Positions 51,816-63,396 of a DNA stretch of 64,000 bases are shown here, piece by piece. The stretch comes from Wuchereria bancrofti (taxonomy: Eukaryota; Nematoda; Chromadorea; Rhabditida; Onchocercidae). Position numbers and translations under genes: made by a program. The stretch is taken from positions 12,304,653 through 12,368,652 of the forward strand of contig SSBO01000001.1 of the NCBI GenBank assembly GCA_005281725.1, written 5' to 3'. The stretch's first letter is position 1; each line of letters opens with the position of its first letter. Under the pieces are notes generated by a model. That model was not told the origin of the DNA and ran no database searches. It worked only from the letters and a program-made list of their open reading frames with translations.

Positions 51816-52362
51816 TATAAATAATAAGGAAGAGAGGAAAAAAGGACAACGAATGCTTCCGATCGATTGTTGTACGATGTTTAATAATAATTTTAAGTAA
51901 ATGAGAATATGCTTATTACATTAAATGATTGGCTTACAGCCACAATTAAAAGGTCAGTAAAACTTAAGTATGTAAAATACAAAATGTCAATGTACAAGTT
52001 AGGGAACACCGAAACGTGAATAATACCAAAATCCCCACCAAGAGCTCTCTCATTCAGTATGAGTGATTTCACAATAAGTAGAACAAAGGAATTTTCTAAA
52101 AGTGTTTGGTGACATTAAAGTTGTTATAACATTTCGAGTGATCGCCAGTGATCACTGCTTTACTTCTGTGATTATTTCGAGTGATTGCCGATGGTCACTC
52201 TTTTACCTTTGTGATTAAATTTAATAATCGCATATTCTTTTGATAATTTCATAACTTTTGCTGTGATCCTAATAACACACCGCATTTGTAGACAATGTGA
52301 ATATAACGAATCATTTGTAAAACTATGACCTTTAGATGATCTTTACTCTTTATATAATAAAA
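51816..52362 (-). repeat. Right arm of the large inverted repeat
   Basis: Reverse complement of 49413-49970. It ends in CTTTACTCTTTATATAATAA, the reversed LTR promoter region, so the duplicated unit includes part of the LTR and not only foreign DNA. Confidence 0.85.
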
Positions 52363-55300
52363 GATGGATTGAAGTATTTCAGCTTCAACAATTAATTATT
52401 GTGTTTTGACATACATTTATCAATTTAAACTGAAATGATCTAAAGAGACAAGCTATTAATGCAACGAGAAAGTACGATCAGGAAGACCAATTCTTTCCGA
52501 TAAATTTAGCAAAATGCTAAATTAATTTTATTAGAATAATTTAAATTAAATCTGCCGAAGCTCTTTGGGTAATTTTTATTAATTTGTTAATTTTTAACAC
52601 TTTGTGCAATTTGTGCATTTTTTACCAACTTGTTTTTCATGCCGAATAACAAAGAGATTTAAAGTTAAAATATAGGATACAGAAAGGATGGATAAATGAA
52701 AAATGATAATTAATTGGCATTAGTCACCAGCAGTTAAGTGCAATTTTAATCTGTACAATTCATATTTGTGTCCTTTAATCTAATATATTCGAATAATTTG
52801 CATATTTTGTAGAAATTTTCTATTTTTAGTTTTTATGACGTTAGCTAATAAACTTATTGGATAAGTGAATCACATTCCAAATGATAATCAGCAGTTTGCT
52901 AAATGTCAATTTATGCAAACTGAGTTATTAATTTGAAAGGCATAATTATATGATATTTTGAGGAAATAAATTTCTATCAAAAGTAAATTAATAATATATG
53001 ATCATTAACAGACAAATTGTTTCATATGAAAGAATAAAATTATCAAAATATTCTGTAGAAAATCATCAGATCACTAAAAAGAAGAATTTAACTATGCTAT
53101 TCATCAATTCTGGGGCTTTTTTTTGCTGAAAAAATTAAGAAAAAGGCGTTTTTTTTTTTGTAGGTTTATTATTATTATTTTATTCATCTGCATAGTAATG
53201 CAAATGATTTCGTGTTTATTTGTTTGTTTGTTCAAAACACTATAATTTGTGCTATTCAAACTTATATTTCAGAATCTGCAGTGATGAGTAAAAATTGCAA
53301 GATGATATAGCATCAGTTTGATACATATGCAGAAATGCACTCTAGTTATCAAATAGACATTAATTAGATTATTTTATGGTACCATTAATTAAATTATTTT
53401 ATGGGAAAATAAATTGAAGAAAAAAGAACGAATGTAAATAAGAAAATTAAAATATGATCAAATTAAAATAAATACCAAAAAAAGTATTCACTGTTAATTT
53501 CTTAATTTTTTAGTAATCCTGCATTGTTCTCTATGATTCATAGCATGTTATTCTTACTAGTATGGAATTTAGCCAAAAATACTAGACTGAAATCTATAGA
53601 TGCTCTGAATCTGAAAGATGACTCCGAAGGGACTTTTTTTTACGACACTTACGAGATTTACGTTTCTTTTCTGAATTAATCCATTTGTTGATTAGAGGTT
53701 CATTTACATTAATATCAAATTAATATTATAGCATTAGTTAGCCTAACAATTGCATTTTACAAGTTTCGCTTATCATTACATTTATACAAACTCTGAATTA
53801 TATATTTTAAAAATAGCGCAAATTATGGTAGTATTTATTATAATTATATATTAATCAGTTGTTGACTCAAATTTCAAATTTTCAAAAAAAGAAGAAAATA
53901 GCTGTAATAATAATAATAATGATGAAATTAATGACAATAATATAATAGCTATTGTATGGAGATAGTATATTGAATCATTGTTGATAATAATAATGATAAT
54001 AATAATAATAAATATAAATTTTACGTTATCTTTAAGTATATATATATATCATGCGCATATGTTAAGTTTAAATATGTATCAGTACGTTGCGTATGTGTTT
54101 CATATATCCCAGAATGAATTTTTAATGAACCATATTCTGCACATCAAAAAATAAATTTTGTTTGTTTCAAAATCACATAGAAAATTGCATAAAATTGACA
54201 CAGAAAGATTTCTAGAACATTTATTGCATCCAACAAAGAAATTTACCGTTTGAATAATTTTCTAGCTATCACTTTAATAAACAAAAAACATCGACCATGT
54301 TGTCATATGCATTCTGAAATTTATTCACGGTAGTGGAAGTCGATAACAGTAACTACTAAAACATAAATCGTCCTACAAAAACTTTCAAGTCGACTTAAAT
54401 AAGCCTTTGTCGACGATTTTTTCCTAACCATAACAAGGACTGAGAGGGTAACTACCACTTTAGTTTTCGATTCCTCAAACTCAAAGTTCAATAATTAAAT
54501 CTTTAATTTAATAAAATGGCTAAATACACCAACAAACTCAACAATTAGAATTTCAACAAGAGAAATTTAATGACGATATCAGTAATAAACAAAGGAGAGC
54601 GCAAAAGCCACATCTAATATTTCAACTAATGGACCCAGCTGTAATAGATTTGTACAAATGAATTTGGTATTTAAGATCGCCCGTTTTATCAAGTGAAATA
54701 GCATAGTTCAGCGATGAGATTTTAAGAATTAGCACTTTTATGGCACGCATATTGGTATAGTGTTTATGTTGACAAAAATTTAAAACGATAAACGAATATA
54801 ACACAAAGACTTTTAATGAAAGGAATTACTGTCTCTTTGTTTCCATTGGTGATATTAGCAGCAAACAATCTAAGCATTTATATATTTTTTAAGGTAAAAG
54901 AAATAAATGCAAATGAAAATCATTCCTTGTAATGTATGTTAGATTCCATTGATAAATATGTTTGTTCGTTTTTTCAACTTATGATTTTGTTTACTTTTGC
55001 TAATCAATTTGATGATACAGATGAAGCCTTAAATGGGTTGGAAAAGACGGAAATATCATTTCAATGACAGTTATTTTAAAGTTTTTGTAAAAGTAAAAGA
55101 AGTTTTTTGCAAATAATTGGTTATTGAATGTCAAATAAACAAAAATTTTCTTTATTTCTATATTTCTGAAAGAGAACGCAAGATTATATGCCCCCATTCA
55201 GAGAATAGAAGAAACATTGATTTTAAATCATTGATTAATGGCAAATTTCATTTAGGTGGAAATGTTCATTGTGTTATTCGTGTAAACAAAAGGAATGAAA

Positions 55301-56149
55301 TAGCAAAGTTAGCTAGCAGAAAGAGGAAAAGAAAAGAGAAGGAATTTGAGTCAGTTTAAAAATTGAGGAGAATTGAAGTTATTTAATTCAAATTAATTCA
55401 AAAACTCAAAGAATTACTGCAGTAATCTCTTTTGCAACATTTTTTTTTTTGCTTTCATTTCTTTTACTTAAAATATGTTATTTTATTTTGTAATATAGAG
55501 TGTAATTTCTTTTTCAACTTTTAACTACGAGCGGGAAAAAAATTCGATGTTGGGAATACACTAACAATAAACGAAAAATTAGATGTTGGTAAAAAAGTTG
55601 ATATTAGAAATGAAACAAATATATCACCTGAAATTTAGAAAATATTAGGCTGAAAAAAGAATTGGCTAGTTTTGGAAATTAGAAGATTTCAATTTAGATC
55701 TCATAATATATTTAAGATTTTATAATCCTTTTTTGGCAACAAAACTGACCAGATATGATGTTGAAAATGAGAACATCATTTTGGTCTAGCAAAAAAAGCA
55801 AAAAGTTGTCCAATCTTTTAAGTTAAAATTATGCAATGATTTTTTTCAAAAATAAATGAAACAATAACAATAAAAAAAAACTATTTATTCATTTGCTGAA
55901 TATGACATTCCTCACATCAAACAAAACTAATTCCTTTCTTTTTTTATTTCAAATAGCTAAAGGAAAACTTTTTTCCCATATTGCTTTATACCATAGAAAT
56001 TTAGCATACTTTTAAATAATTTTTATCTAATATTTAGGAATAGTAGAAGCTTAGACTTATAAAAAAAATTTAAGCTATGAAGATAGTAACTTTCATATAA
56101 TAATCGATTTATAGTTGTAGAGATGAGTTTTTTAATGCAAAAAATGGGC
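52363..56149. other. Intergenic; no firm gene
   Basis: AT-rich with an AATAAT-type tract at about 53905-54015. A segment at 54280-54800 is less AT-rich and has short protein-like frames (for example SPVLSSEIA then TAG then FSDEILRISTFMARI), perhaps an old transposon piece. A plus frame at 55117-55359 is open for 80 codons and includes GKFHLGGNVHCVIRVNKR followed by a basic run. It could be an exon or retro-derived fragment, but no splice partners or family were found. Confidence 0.4.
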
Positions 56150-57120
56150 TGTCGCGAATTTCCATATCGCGAAGCTAAATAAATGTTAACACTGCTTAAT
56201 ATAGCAGTCCATTATAATTTCCTTTGCAATGCACAGCACTCGTTTAGCTGACCTTTGATCTTATAACAATCCTATGCTATGAGCATCCACCATGTAATGT
56301 CTATTGTAACCAATTTATAGTTGCCACCCAATGTAAGTTCTTTGTGATATCCATGCAATGTAAGTTCTCATTTGTGATATCCACCCTTGCATTGTAACTA
56401 TTGTTCATTGTAACCTATTGTTCAAGTAACTCATTATCATGTCTGAACGATTTCTTCTTTGTAAAAATGTCTGATTATAAACCACTCCCACATCTTAACA
56501 TATATGATGCATCAATTTTTGTTGGATCTGTCAAGATTGTACGGTTGCTTCTGTTAATAAAGGATCATTCTCTTCCTCTGTTACCTCACATATTTACATC
56601 TGCATTCAACGAATCTCCCTGCAATCAACAACCTCTCCCGAAATAATAAATTAAATTATCAAATCTTCCAAGACAAATTTTGCTTCCACAACAACTATTT
56701 GGTGCTACGAGCTGGGACATGTCTGCAACTATAATATTAAGCGCACGACCGGCAAAAGAAAAACTGGAAGTCTTCTCAAAGAAGTCCAAGAAATGGATCT
56801 AACGCCTTTGAAGCAAATGTTGACCAGAGAAGAAACCCGTCAACAGCACGAGGCTCGAAAAAGAATTATTGAAGAAATAATACTTCGACAACTTGAACAA
56901 TAGGTTACAATGAACAATAGTTACAATGTAAGGGATTGCATGGATATCACAAAGAACTTACATTGGGTGGCAACTATAATTGGTTACAATAGACATTACG
57001 TGGTGGATGCTCATAGCATAGGATTGTTATAAGATCAAAGGTCAGCTAAACCAGTGCGATGCATTGCAAATTAAGCAGTATTAACATTTATTTAGCTTCG
57101 CGATATGGAAATTCGTGACA
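56150..57120 (+). mobile_element. Palindromic LTR-derived element with 5-bp TSD
   Basis: A 971-bp unit is flanked on both sides by TGGGC (56145-56149 and 57121-57125). It starts TGTCGCGAATTTCCATATCG and ends with the inverted copy (TGTCACGAATTTCCATATCG on the minus strand). Left to right: an LTR (about 56150-56693), a primer-binding-like TTTGGTGCTACGAGCTGGGA, a gag-start fragment (56719-56903) and an inverted piece of the LTR start (56891-57120). The target duplication shows that this rearranged form inserted as one unit. It has no enzymes of its own. Confidence 0.85.
56719..56903 (+). pseudogene. Truncated gag-start fragment
   Basis: ATG at 56719 begins MSATIILSARPAKEKLEVF but stops after 27 codons. 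In another frame the sequence reads as a charged helix (EMDLTPLKQMLTREETRQQ) to a TAG at 56901-56903, exactly where the inverted LTR arm begins. It looks like the N-terminal part of a BEL/Pao Gag with a frameshift. Confidence 0.55.
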
Positions 57121-57125
57121 TGGGC

Positions 57126-59382
57126 TTTCTTTCTTTTTTAACATTACAAAATTAAAACAAAAAAAAAATTCATTGAAATTTTTTCAAAATTTGTGAGACA
57201 TTTATAAATGCAATTAAAAATTAAATAATTTCCATGTAAGAATTAGTCACATTTTTAATAGAGAATTGCAATACGGTTTTGTGGTTTGAAGGATCAATAA
57301 TGAGAAAGAAGAGGTCAAAGGAGGATTAATAATTGATGAAGATGGTAACTACAAAATATGACCTAATTTTAAATATTCGATTTACACATAAAAGAAGAAA
57401 ATAGGATAGGAAAGGATGCATTTTCGACTATTTATTATTGTTTGCTCATTGTTATGCACTTTTTAATTGTTTGTTAGAAATATTTAAATTTAAAAAAATT
57501 TCAAAATGTGTGAAATTTGCAACTTGATTCAAATAATATGTTCGCAAAATATAAGTTAAGACAAACAAAATTAAATTAAATGCTACCAAGTTCTTTTAAC
57601 AATTTCTAGACAATTTGATCATTATCAAAGATTTTTTTATATATAAAAATGCTTCATATATATAAATTATATATAAAAATTTTTATATATAAGAATTTCT
57701 CCGTTATTTCAGTATTACTTACTTGACATTTATGTAATTCGCAACAATATGTAGTATTTTTACACGTAATATTTACTTGACCCATAATGTCTTCTTAATA
57801 TATGCTTGATTCGTATTGTTTCCTTTGTATATAACTAGTTTGCAATAAGGTTATTTTTAAAACGAAATAAGTTTTAAAATATTATAATTTTATTTTGAAA
57901 TCAAATAAAATTAAATGATTTGAAATTAAGTGATTGAAGGGATGGGACAGTGTTTAACAAGAATAATTTAGCAAATGCAATAAACAAGTGGAAAGAAAAT
58001 AAACGACATTGAAATTTCAAATATTTTTGAGATTTTTTAAAGCTATAAATTTAGAAGGTTTACATTCTCATTTAATTAGTTTTCCGCAATTATTGTTGCT
58101 TCAAAAAACTTTGATGTTTGAAAGTTTAGTCCAAAAAAAAAGCGAGCTGAATACAGATTATTCATCATTATTCATATTAAAATATATTTTAGACAAAGTC
58201 GTTAATTTTTTTCGACATTAAAAGGATTAATCATTAAAATTCGAATGAATTTAATACATGTAAAATTAAGTGATGGTTGTGTAAAATGAATTTGAATGAA
58301 AACAATTTTTTTTAAGAAAAAAAACTGAAATAAGTCAAATAAAAATAAAGTGAAAAGTTGCTTCTCTCGAATTTTACCACGTAGTTGCTGAAAAACTCAA
58401 ATCTTTAGCAATTAATTAATTCATTAAATATTATAATTCAATACTTGTCCTTACTGTTAACATTTTCTTTACAAGAAATATTATAATTCAATTCATTAAG
58501 AAAAAAAGAAGAGAAAGCAAAGACCAAGGGTAAATAGCAATGCACTGATAAGAGCATTGAAAACCGGTTGTAACATGTTTCATTCTGCAGCGATCCTCTG
58601 TTAAATAATGTATTTTATTAAATTTAATTCAGCTCAAACTTATATTTCTTCAATTTATTAAGGTTATATTTAGCTATTTATTAGCCTCAGAGCTTGATCA
58701 ATTCCAGTTTTTTATTATATTACATTATCATAAGTACTGAGCTATTAATGATTATAAATATTGAATTTAACTCTTTCAATTAGATTATATTTTATTAATT
58801 AACTTTGTAACAGTGCATTATCAGTTGCAAATTGTTTGTTTTTTCTATTTTAAAAATTTATTTTACAAAATTGATATTATGCTATTAAGAAATTGTACTA
58901 TTTCAATCAGACCATTTATCTCATAGAAATTTGTAAATGAAAGTGTTACATTTAATCAGAGGAATACTAGGTTTATTTTAAAAAAAAGCCTAAAAATATT
59001 GCTTAAAAAAATTTAATTCAATTTTAGAAATGGACAGAATTTGTTAACAGTGATAATATACCGCTTTGCTATTATGGTTATAACTCGTCCATTTCAACAA
59101 TCTCTGTCAAATGCGCACACTTTTAATCTGCAAGATTTCCAGGTTTCATCGGAAGTACAAGGAAAAAAACAATGCAGTAATTTCGTTAATTCATTACTTT
59201 AATCATATTATTAATCGAAATTTACTCAAATGAATTTTGATTTATCTTTTTAAAACGAAAGTTTTGTGAATAAAATATCGAAAATAATTATTAAAGTAAT
59301 AATTTATAGGAAAGAAAATTTTCCTAGTCACTTTTTCTGACTAATTATTTAATGAAAAAAATAATATTTAGATGACAAAGAT
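57126..59382. other. Intergenic; possible 5' exon of next gene
   Basis: AT-rich with a TATATA hairpin near 57640-57710. A 70-codon plus frame at 58009-58221 (it includes NLEGLHSHLISFPQLLLLQK) has no clear context. At 59025-59087 a frame reading KWTEFVNSDNIPLCYY after a TTTTAG acceptor would join the next gene in phase across a weak GTTATA donor, so it may be an upstream exon. Confidence 0.35.
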
Positions 59383-61944
59383 ATGGAAGATAACAATGAT
59401 GATCTATCATACATAAATTGTCGTCTTCTGTTACCATCATCAATCTTTGCAGTAATTAGCATAGCAGCTATTTTGATTGGAACAATTCTAGGCCATTTCT
59501 ATGATATTAAACGAAAAGAAGATGGAAGCATACCATCTTGGTTATTTGCATCAGGCTGGTACTCAAAATATTGCACGGTTTGTTATTAAAATATTGGACA
59601 GAGATTTTAAAAAAAAATAAAATAAAATTACCAACTCATTTAAACTTGGCTTGTAATATTAATGAAAAAAATTAATATCTAAAGTGATAAATATTAAATA
59701 ATAGTAAGTATTAAATTTAAATAAAAAGTCCAAGTAGTTTCAAAAAAAGTGTAAAAGAAATTTTGATTGGAAACAATTGCATAATATAATAAAGATACGA
59801 TGGCAAAAAAAAAGTGGAATCAAAAATGAAATGAATTATTAAAAAAGACGATATTATAGAATTTGACATCAACTATGATACCTGACTGGTATCTTCCATC
59901 AGTACTTCGATTACTTGAACTTACCGTGCAAGCAAATGTATCATTTCGTATAGCCGTCTGTATTCCAACATCGCTTCGATTATTTCAAAGTTATTTAAAT
60001 GCTATTATTAATGAGCGCTTTTGTCCACATACTAAGGAATGGTTATGGTATCGTTGGTGTAATAATGCTGTTCCAATCTTACTTTTATTTGAAATTTCCT
60101 TCTGTACAATTTTTGCAATAAATACCATTCGTCAAGATTATCAAAGTATGCTTCTTTTTCTTTATTAGTGTATTAGACAAAATTTTTAGTTTAACTTTTA
60201 TTTATCATATTTAATTAAGAAAAAATAATAAAGAACCAAATTTTATATTTTGAAAAAAATGAATTTTTTTTTCATCTTGTAAGCAATATTTTAGACACAT
60301 TCCAAATTAAATTGCTGTTCCAATCTTACTTTTATTTGAAATTTCCTTCTGTACACTTAAAAATTTTTTCAAATTTCAGTTTTATATAAGTTATCATTTA
60401 ATTTATTTATAATCAGTGCTCTATTACATATGATCGCATGTACTGCAGTAACAATCTATCGAAAAAATGAAAAAATCCAGGTGATGTATTTTTACAAAAC
60501 AAATTAAAGATTTTAAAATTCAGAAATTTGTGCAAAGTTTTCAATTTTTTATAGAATTTTAGGATTTTCTTTCAAAAAATCTAATTTACATGCATTATTC
60601 TTAAACAGTAAAGTTTTTTCTTCTTATAAATAAGTTTATTTATTTCAAACACTAACTAATTAAAGGTTGACAATTAATTTCATAACATGTAAAATGTAGA
60701 ATTATAAATTTTTAACAACCATAATTTTCATTTTGTTGAAATAAATTGAAATCCAAGAGAAAGTTAATTATAATACAATAAAAATAATTACTATTGTTTT
60801 TTGTTATCATTTTCATTTTTCCTCTTTGCTCTAGAATTTAAAACAATAATCACTAGGTTTTATTGCTATCAAATTTTAGTAGATATCATATTTTCAGACA
60901 ATTGATCAAATATGTTTGATAGTCAAATTATTATGTTTGATCGCATTTGGTATAGTAACACCACAAGTGACTATTTTTCATAATACATTTATCGATTCAC
61001 CCGCATGTCACTATTACGGTTTGTTTGACTATAATCGTTTAATTAACAACTAACCTATGAAATGATCAAATAAATAATAAGTTGCTAACTTAATTATTTA
61101 ATTTAAGTGAATAATCCAGTTAGAAAAATTAGCAACAAAATGACCGACAGTTTAAAAATAGGTATTGTTAGTTGTTTCATCATTCAATATAAATGAAGTT
61201 TATAAAAGGCATATTGACGAATTTATTCACTGAAATGATCTGAAATAAGCTAATACCAATTTTGTTAGCCATTCTGTTAAATACTTAAACTATCAAAGTG
61301 TACATTTACACTAAGTAAAATGATGAAATGATGGATTGATTGTTCACATAAAACAACAGAATGAAAATCAAATACTATGACTTGTACTTATTTTAATTTA
61401 GTACGAATTTATTTCGATCTTTTTCTCCTTTAAATTTCAAGTATAAAAATTGACAAGTTATAGCTTTATAAATTTTTTTATTATAAAATCAAATGATAAA
61501 TTTTAATTTCAGTTACTTTTATTGTTATATTTTCAGTGCCACCTTATCAGGCCTTATGCGAATACATACTGATTATTTCCAATGCTTTGTTTCATCTAAC
61601 AATGATCACCGACACACGCAATTTCAGGTTTTTGCACTTTTTCAAATAGCAAAATCATCATTTAGCTTTAAAAAAATTTGGCAAAGAATTTCCGCTGTAA
61701 TTTTACTTGAAAACTAATTTTAAATGATAAAAAACGATGTTAAAATATTTGCTTACTATTTCAGATTTATTATTTTTTTACATTCAGGTTTCTTATTTAT
61801 CCACGCACGTGTTCCGGTGAATGCGAACCAGTAAATCCTGAGAATTTTCGAAAAGGAGGCAAATTCGAGCACTGTCGTTCGCAATATCATTTAAATAAAA
61901 AAAAGCTGATGGATAATATGAAAATGAAAGAAACTACATTTTAG
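59383..61944 (+). CDS. PGAP2/FRAG1/DRAM-family multi-pass protein
   Basis: PGAP2 acts in the Golgi on lipid remodelling of GPI anchors, and DRAM-type relatives are endolysosomal. Exons 59383-59577, 59860-60145, 60380-60480, 60898-61018, 61537-61627 and 61788-61944 join in phase, giving 316 residues. Hydrophobic segments include SSIFAVISIAAILIGTILGH, CNNAVPILLLFEISFCTIFA, NLFIISALLHMIACTAVTIY, LIVKLLCLIAFGIVTPQVTI and YILIISNALFHLTMI. Family marks are DWYLPSVLRLL and FRIAVCIPTSLRLFQSYLNA (compare the YLPSVS and lumenal blocks of human PGAP2), with a late Y-x-LCEY segment before the last helix. The C-terminal tail is longer than in human PGAP2 and has a CSGEC pair. The start was set at 59383 before an acidic leader (MEDNNDDLSY); the frame is also open through an acceptor at 59371, so a further 5' exon is possible. 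Which paralogue this is cannot be told here. Confidence 0.82.
60067..60108 (+). repeat. 42-bp exon segment repeated in the next intron
   Basis: The coding stretch from GCTGTTCCAATC to TTCTGTACA in exon 3 reappears base for base at 60314-60355 in the following intron. It is a perfect 42-bp direct repeat, 247 bp apart. Confidence 0.9.
60314..60355 (+). repeat. Intronic copy of the 42-bp exon segment
   Basis: An exact copy of 60067-60108, placed 25 bp upstream of the exon-4 acceptor. It has no splice signals of its own that would make it an exon. Confidence 0.9.
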
Positions 61945-62703
61945 CATACATTTAAAATTATTATTCCGGTGTATTCTTTTCTTAAAATATTTTTGTTTCG
62001 GGAAAGAAGCATTCAGGATAATATATGAATTCATCATTACATGAAGAAAATAACTTTTACATGTATATTTTATTTGTTATTGTGCAACAATTTAATTTCA
62101 ATTGCTTTTCCAGATAACACTATCGTTTAAATCATATTAATTATCAATATCCTTTGCACAGCATTTAATTAAATTTCAATTTTTTTTATGCTTTTATGCG
62201 AAACAAATATATTTTCAATATAGTTTTGATTGGTACTTATTGTCTGTTAGCTAAAGTAAACATATTGCTGGATATTTGCAAGCATATTAATTTGTCCACC
62301 AAAATAAATTCCTATTAGTAGTGTGAAATAAAATTTACATTTTAAATTTAATAGATATTAGAAGATTTTTAGGGTTCAAAAATTTTTAAAATGAATCGAA
62401 AAATTACTCCACATTCTTTTCGATATTTTATTTTTCCTTACTGATAGTGAAGTGATATCAAAAATTAGATATCACGTATCGTCGAATTGAAATTGCTCGA
62501 AATCAAATAAGTTAATTAACAAAGCAATGAATGTTTCCTTCATTGTACGTCATTTTAAACTATGATAGATGATTGCAAAATAAAAGCTAAAATTAATTGC
62601 ACTGAAGTAAAAATACTGACAGTAACAAATTTCAGTTTTTCAATTTTATTCAACAATAAATATCACCAAATTTTATGGTATTAATATGTGCGCATAAATA
62701 AGC
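61945..62703. other. Intergenic between convergent genes
   Basis: About 760 bp of AT-rich DNA between the stop of the plus-strand PGAP2-family gene and the stop of the minus-strand gene. No coding block or RNA gene was seen. Confidence 0.55.
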
Positions 62704-63396
62704 TTAAAGTTCCAACAGGCCAGTATAGCCGATAAATTGACCACGATTATGAGGTAAGGCACTTCTAATAACATTGACCACAACAGGTATACCATTATTA
62801 CTGCAATAAAAATAAATTATTATGTGATGCAAGAAAAATAACACTGATATTTTTATTTACAAAAAAAAGTGAAAGAAGTTAAGCTTACTTCCACGGTAAC
62901 ATTGATGCATTAATATAACGGTTAAGTAGCAATGACATGAGAATATCTCTTTCCTCTTCCGTGATATCATCCCAAGATAAGCCTTCAATGGAAAGAGCTT
63001 CATCATATCTTTGTTGCTGGAGAAAATTATTGTTGTCATTAATGTTGTTGTTAATGTTGTTGTCGTCACCATTAATATTATTGTCACCATTATTGTTTAT
63101 GTTACCGTCATCACCATCTTCATGGTTCAAGTTGTCTTTGTTAATGCTCTAAAAATTTTTGAATGGACTGTCATTTTAACGATGGTATAAGATTTAGTTC
63201 CATTTTGTTGAAAATTCCTTGAAAATCTATAATTTTTATTGTTTACTTTTTTTTCAATGTGATCAATATATTTGATTGATATAAGATTCATAAAAATTAC
63301 CGGAGCACATCTTTGTGACATTGCTAATAATGCTAGTGTACCGATAATGAAAAAAAGTAATGGTGATATGAAGAATGGAAATTGTGCGCTTCTCAT
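62704..63396 (-). CDS. Small secreted/anchored Asn-rich protein, paralogue B
   Basis: Minus-strand exons 63396-63247, 63148-62889 and 62800-62704 join in phase and encode 168 residues. The N terminus is a hydrophobic signal or anchor (FFISPLLFFIIGTLALLAMS, then QR). The middle is an Asn/Asp low-complexity tract (INNNGDNNINGDDNNINNN), followed by ALSIEGLSWDDITEEERDIL, NRYINASMLPWN at the splice junction and a tail with PHNRGQFIGYTGLLEL. It parallels the gene at 46903-47479: same start, same SQR and VIF marks, same LPWN junction at phase 2. B has one more intron, placed where A has its basic stretch. The acidic middle is Asn-rich in B and Asp/Glu-rich in A. The function is unknown; the signal-like start suggests secretion or membrane anchoring. 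Confidence 0.75.

Noticed and set aside
56401..56646. 81-codon plus-strand open frame
   Set aside because: It lies entirely inside the LTR of the palindromic element, upstream of the primer-binding-like site, and has no conserved content.
62857..63152. Leu/Thr/Met-rich frames over the Asn-rich exon
   Set aside because: They are alternative-frame readings of the AAT/AAC repeat in paralogue B.
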